Part shown: one piece after another, positions 60,652-64,000 of the stretch
Numbering within the stretch: the stretch's first letter is position 1
Layout: each line of letters starts with the position of its first letter
Assembly (NCBI RefSeq): GCF_016804325.1
Contig: NZ_CP043627.1
Span: forward strand, 2,431,001 to 2,495,000
Source of the DNA: Methylobacterium aquaticum
GTDB taxonomy: Bacteria > Pseudomonadota > Alphaproteobacteria > Rhizobiales > Beijerinckiaceae
Reading direction: 5' to 3'
DNA length: 64,000 bases
Position numbers and translations under genes: made by a program
The notes under the pieces: generated by a model
Database searches by the model: none
Told to the model about the DNA's origin: nothing
What the model saw: only the letters and a program-made list of their open reading frames with translations

Positions 60652-61400
60652 TCACCCACCAGACTTGGAACGGGCGCAGAACCGGCTCCAGGCCTGGGCG
60701 TGGACGGTGCTGATGATGCCCGACGCCCAGGCCAGGCGGCAATCGGGCATCAGCGGGGCGTTGTGGCTCTCCAGGTGGTAGGTGCCGCGCTGCGAGCCGC
60801 GCAGGATCTTCTTCAGGAAGCGGTGCCCCTCCGCGGTCGTCACGGCGGCGTAGCGGTCGAGCAGGCGATCCGGGCTCTCGCCCGCCTCGGCGCAGAGCAC
60901 CACGTCGTCCGGCTCGTATTTCGGATACATCGACAGGCCGGCGACCCGGAACGCGATGGTGCCGTGCGGCACCGGGAACGGCACCGTGATCCGGAACAGG
61001 TCGCCCTCCGGCCCGGGCTGCTCGTCCCCGGTCTCGATCAAGCCGCCGGCGCTGATCAAACCCTTCACCCCGACGACCTGGCCCACGACTTGGCCGCCGT
61101 CCTGGCCCCCTCGGCGAGCGGCTCCGGCGCGTCGTCGTCGCCGAACAGCAGCCCTTTGGCGGAGACCTCGACGCCGTCGCGGCGGAAGCGCGCGGCGTAG
61201 CGCTCGGCATCGTCCTGGCCGATGGTCCGGGTGCCGGCCTCGTGCGCCCGGTAGGTGCTCTCCGGCCAGGCATTCTGCAAAGCGGCATCCCGCGCCGAGC
61301 GGTAGCCGGCGGCGATGCGCGCCTGCCGCAGCCGCTCGCCCTGCGCGGCGCGGACCCGGTTCTCTCCCGACTGGATCACCTCAGCGAAATTCCCTGGCAC
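60652..61400 (-). CDS. Phage-type HTH/S24 repressor (frameshifted in this assembly)
   Basis: This is a 249-residue protein once one G is added at the CCCCC run 61106-61110, joining EPLAEGG to QDGGQVVGQVVGVKGLISAG. The N-terminal helix-turn-helix is RLRQARIAAGYRSARDAALQ, with PESTYRAHEAGTRTIGQDDA typical of phage repressors. The C-terminal S24 (LexA/CI-like) domain has HGTIAFRVAGLSMYPKYEPD (Ser region) and a later KKILRGSQRGTYHLESHN (Lys region). It would keep the prophage silent and may self-cleave. It is transcribed away from the plus-strand phage genes. Confidence 0.78.
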
Positions 61401-61758
61401 TTGAGGTATTGAGAAAAGTCATTACATCATGTAGCTACTTTGGCCGCAAGGACCATGGCAAGCGGCGTTGTTCGCGCCTACCCCGTCTGCCACTCTAACC
61501 CGGGGGCAGCCTTGCGCCGTATCCTTCGTTGCGGGAGTCCTCCGATGGTCCACCGATTCTTCGCCCCTCGTCGCGGCCCGCCCGACGGCGCGGCCACCCG
61601 GTGGCGCAACGCCGGGACCGGAGCGGACGATCCGGGTCTCCCGCCCCTCGGCCGGCTCGGTGGCGAATCGCCGCAATCGGCGCCCGGCACGCGGCAGAGC
61701 CGGCCCATCGGCGCCGAAGAGGCTCGCGCTGCGCGCCGCGGCAGTGCAGGAGGGGCGC
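61401..61758. promoter_or_regulatory. Prophage control region with operator-like repeats
   Basis: This 358-bp stretch lies between the repressor start and the first plus-strand phage gene. It contains TACATCATGTA (61423-61433), a symmetric 11-mer with 5-bp arms, and the direct repeat TTGAGGTATTGAG (about 61402-61414), both close to the repressor start. These are operator candidates. A possible coding frame from about 61544 (MVHRFFAPRRGPPDG) is Arg/Pro-rich and I do not support it. Confidence 0.45.
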
Positions 61759-61923
61759 ATGAAGGTAGCCCTGATCGTCCTCTGGACCCTCGCTGCGGGG
61801 GTCGGCCTGTTCCTGATGGTGCGCTCCCGGATCATCCGCACGACCGAGGCGCTGACGCGGGAGGCCGAAAGCGGGCGGATCGCCTCGCCCGACGCGCCGC
61901 CGGATCGCCCCGGCAAGATCTGA
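61759..61923 (+). CDS. 54-residue single-span phage protein
   Basis: MKVALIVLWTLAAGVGLFLM is a signal-anchor helix, followed by a charged tail (VRSRIIRTTEALTREAESGR, IASPDAPPDRPGKI). AGGAGG lies five bases before the ATG, a strong site. It is the first plus-strand gene of the prophage edge. Its role is unknown; small membrane peptides of this type occur in phage early regions. Confidence 0.6.
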   Translation: MKVALIVLWTLAAGVGLFLMVRSRIIRTTEALTREAESGRIASPDAPPDRPGKI

Positions 61924-61957
61924 CCGGACCGGCGCACCGGCAACCGGGGAGGGCGGC

Positions 61958-62617
61958 GTGAGCGGGAAGAAGCGCCGCATCGCCCGCCGCCGCCGCGAGG
62001 CCGTCGCCCATGGCCGCCCGCCGGCCGACCGAGCCGCCGAGATCCGGCGCCGCCGGCGCCGGCGGATCCGTCCGGCCCGGATCGTGCTGGCGGCCGACCG
62101 GGTCTGGATGGTCGCCGAGACCAGGCCGCGCTGGGCCGCCCGGGTGGCCGGCGACCTGGAGGCCGCCGGCATCCCCACCTTCGAGCCGCGGGAGGAGATC
62201 GAGCTGACCTCTCCCTCGGGCCACCGCCGCACCGCCCGGGTGCCGCTCCTCCACCGCACGCTCTTCGTCGGCCTGCACGACGACGGCGACCTCGCGCGGG
62301 TCGAGGGCCATCCGGGGATCGCCCGGGTGCTGTTTCGCGACGGCCGGGCCGTCGTCATCGCGCCGTCCGTGCTCCAGGGCTTCGCCGACGCGATCACCGG
62401 CCATGGCGACGAACGGGACGACGGCGACAAGGAGGCGGTGAGGGCGGTCCTGTTCGCGCTGGGCGACGGCGTGCGGGTGACGGCCGGACCGCTCGCGGCC
62501 CTGCGCGGCACGGTCGAGGAGGTCGATGGGGAACGCCGGCGCTACCGGGTGGCCCTGTCGCTGTTCGGGCGCGAGACCCCGGTGGTGCTCGACGAGGCGC
62601 AGATCGAGCGCGAGTGA
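61958..62617 (+). CDS. Phage NusG-family antitermination-like protein
   Basis: This is a 219-residue protein. A very basic N-terminus (SGKKRRIARRRREAVAHGRP, RRRRRRRIRPARI) precedes a NusG N-terminal domain (VWMVAETRPRWAARVAGDLE, AAGIPTFEPREEIELTS, LLHRTLFVGLHDDGDLARVE) and a C-terminal KOW motif (GDGVRVTAGPLAALRGTVEE) with the RYRVALSLFGRETPVVLDEA ending. NusG proteins bind RNA polymerase. In this position, right before terminase, it may antiterminate the late operon. It may start internally, but the ATG at 61958 gives the whole domain. Confidence 0.8.
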   Translation: MSGKKRRIARRRREAVAHGRPPADRAAEIRRRRRRRIRPARIVLAADRVWMVAETRPRWAARVAGDLEAAGIPTFEPREEIELTSPSGHRRTARVPLLHRTLFVGLHDDGDLARVEGHPGIARVLFRDGRAVVIAPSVLQGFADAITGHGDERDDGDKEAVRAVLFALGDGVRVTAGPLAALRGTVEEVDGERRRYRVALSLFGRETPVVLDEAQIERE

Positions 62618-62654
62618 CCGACACGAAAAAGTTGCGCCCCGCCGAAGAGAACAT

Positions 62655-62683
62655 TTGACGAACATCGGCGGGGCGGGTACAAG
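62655..62683 (+). promoter_or_regulatory. Candidate promoter before terminase genes
   Basis: TTGACG (62655-62660) and TACAAG (62678-62683) are separated by 17 bases, a good match to a sigma-70-type promoter. The 260-bp gap (62618-62877) after the NusG-like gene contains this and no other supported feature. Confidence 0.55.
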
Positions 62684-62877
62684 GGTTTCAGGTTATCCGG
62701 GTCTGCGGCCTGCCCCTCGGGGGAGGTGGCTGCTCGACTGCCCCGCCACGCGGGGATGTGTCCCCGGACCCGGCCCACGGCATCACCGAGGCGAAGGGCG
62801 GCGCGTGTCCGCGGGCCTCCAGCCGCCGGTTGGCCGCCCCGGACCGTGCCGCGCTCCTCATTTCCCGAAGAGGCGAT

Positions 62878-63486
62878 ATGGCACGACGAGTCATCGACTG
62901 GGCCGGCATCGCGGCGGCCTATCGGGCGGAGCCGGGATCCGGTCCCGTGATCGCGCGGCGCTTCGGCGTCAGCCCGGCGACGCTCCGGCGCCGGGCGCGG
63001 GCGGAAGGGTGGGGGCGCGACGCCCCGCCGGAGATCGCGCCCGCGGGCGACATCGCCATCGACGAGGCCCTCAGGGGCGAGCCCCTTCCGGGCGGCGTCC
63101 TGGGCAGCCACCGCATCGTGGTGGCTCAGGGCGCCGCCCTCACCCTGCGGCTCCTCGACGACCTCCAGGCCGCCATCGCGGAGGAATCCGAGCCCGAGGA
63201 CGGCCCGGAGGAGAGCGGGCTCGCCCGTGCGGCGGCCCTGCAGAAGCGCGTCGCGGCATTGCGCGACCTCGCCGCCGCGGCGCGGCTGTGGATCGCGCTC
63301 GAGCGGCAGGCCTGGGACCTCGACGGCAAGGGGGACGGAAAACTCCGTGACGACACCGCGATTCCCGATCCCCAGGCCGCTTTCCGCCTCCTCGACGGCG
63401 AGCAGCGGGCCCAGCTCCGCGCCATCGCCGAGCGCCTGGCTGAAGGACCCGCCGGCCCTACTGCGGGCCCTCGACCGGCTCGATAG
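62878..63486 (+). CDS. Phage terminase small subunit-like protein
   Basis: This is a 202-residue protein (start MARRVIDWAGIAAAYRAEPG). An N-terminal helix-turn-helix (PVIARRFGVSPATLRRRARA) recognises DNA, followed by long helices (LTLRLLDDLQAAIAEESEPE, LQKRVAALRDLAAAARLWIA) and a Pro-rich end. The order and position before the large subunit identify it as the DNA-recognition subunit of the packaging motor. The last about 20 codons overlap the next gene in another frame. Confidence 0.75.
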   Translation: MARRVIDWAGIAAAYRAEPGSGPVIARRFGVSPATLRRRARAEGWGRDAPPEIAPAGDIAIDEALRGEPLPGGVLGSHRIVVAQGAALTLRLLDDLQAAIAEESEPEDGPEESGLARAAALQKRVAALRDLAAAARLWIALERQAWDLDGKGDGKLRDDTAIPDPQAAFRLLDGEQRAQLRAIAERLAEGPAGPTAGPRPAR

Positions 63487-64000
63487 CGAAGAGAGCCTGG
63501 CGGGCTTCGTGCGCCGGGCCTGGCCGGTGATCGAGCCGGGCGCCCCTTACGTCCACGGCTGGCACATCGACGCGGTCGGCGCCCATCTCGAGGCCGTCAC
63601 CGCCGGGCAGATCACCCGGCTCCTTATCAACGTGCCGCCCGGCACGATGAAGAGCCTGCTCGCCGGCGTGTTCTGGCCGGCCTGGGAATGGGGGCCGAAG
63701 AACCGGCCCAGCTTACGCACCGTCGCAGTCTCGCATACCGAGCGGCTGGCGCTCCGCGACAACCTACGCACGAGGCGCCTGATCACCTCGCCCTGGTACC
63801 GGAGCTTATGGGGCGAGCGGGTGCGCCTCACCCGCGACCAGAACCGCAAGGGGCGCTTCGAGACCACGGCGTCGGGCTTACGCGAGGCGGTCTCGGCCGG
63901 CTCGATCACCGGCTCGCGCGGCGACCGGGTGATCCTCGACGACCCGATCTCGGTCGAGGGCGCCAATTCCGAGCGGGTGCGCGAGGCGGTGGCGCAGTGG
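63440..64000 (+). CDS. Phage terminase large subunit, 5' part
   Basis: This is the open frame reaching the right edge (187 codons seen). Motifs are RAWPVIEPGAPYVHGWHIDA, the Walker A-like NVPPGTMKSLLAGVFWPAWE, VAVSHTERLALRDNLRTRRL and the Walker B-like GSRGDRVILDDPISVEGANS. It is the ATPase that packages phage DNA. The start is uncertain: the frame overlaps the small-subunit gene, the only usual upstream start is GTG 63347, and 63440 is the first residue that looks conserved. Confidence 0.85.
   Translation, partial: MKDPPALLRALDRLDSEESLAGFVRRAWPVIEPGAPYVHGWHIDAVGAHLEAVTAGQITRLLINVPPGTMKSLLAGVFWPAWEWGPKNRPSLRTVAVSHTERLALRDNLRTRRLITSPWYRSLWGERVRLTRDQNRKGRFETTASGLREAVSAGSITGSRGDRVILDDPISVEGANSERVREAVAQW

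Noticed and set aside
61529..61762. Arg-rich frame between the repressor and the first phage gene
   Set aside because: Three overlapping frames are open here, all Arg/Pro-rich and none with a good ribosome site or domain, so none was annotated.

Overview
The window is about 70% GC. Its gene content points to a facultative methylotroph of the Rhizobiales, most likely Methylobacterium or a close relative. The left third carries the tetrahydromethanopterin/methanofuran-linked formaldehyde oxidation genes: the 3' end of fhcC, mfnB, mch, the ATP-grasp and CitG-like partners of mch, fae, a HisA-like gene and an mfnF-like gene. A seven-gene minus-strand operon, in the order of the lanthanide-uptake lut genes (lutA to lutG, without the lutH receptor), sits between fhcC and mfnB. 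It would supply the cofactor metal for lanthanide-dependent methanol dehydrogenases, whose formaldehyde product is consumed by Fae, Mch and Fhc.

From 13 to 36 kb lie a BLUF photoreceptor, a Rieske oxygenase, a DUF3597 protein, a RidA/PotF pair, a GST, a membrane diguanylate cyclase, pnp and rpsO, a ferritin-like protein, a PIN/RHH/XRE toxin-antitoxin-like operon, exonuclease III, LolA, a very long soluble FtsK, nadE and an isochorismatase-like hydrolase. From 36 to 51 kb lie a PilZ protein, a tiny gene with an 18-nt extended Shine-Dalgarno (rreB-like), an MBL-fold hydrolase, hslVU, a kinase broken by a stop codon, parDE, a RecD-like helicase, a KefB-type antiporter, a cystathionine gamma-synthase family enzyme, an unrecognised two-gene membrane module, a small islet of atypical composition, a MoxR ATPase and a SixA-type phosphatase. 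From 51 to 60 kb lie ycjX/ycjF homologues, a LysR/PACE efflux pair, pobA with an AraC-type pobR, and a Tat-exported aldo/keto reductase.

The right end (about 60.6 to 64 kb) is the edge of a prophage: a minus-strand HTH/S24 repressor with operator-like sequence, then plus-strand genes for a small membrane protein, a NusG paralogue, a terminase small subunit and a truncated terminase large subunit.

Two features cut across the window. Ten otherwise intact genes, including the normally conserved or essential pnp, nadE and ftsK, each carry a single-base deletion in or beside a short G/C run. This looks like a sequencing or assembly artefact, so these genes are annotated as single CDSs. Two families of intergenic palindromic repeats recur: one built on a 25-bp identical core (308-447, 38049-38088, 56565-56704) and one of C/G-rich long hairpins (3492-3605, 7472-7636, 50998-51149). 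No rRNA, tRNA, CRISPR array or transposase gene was seen.
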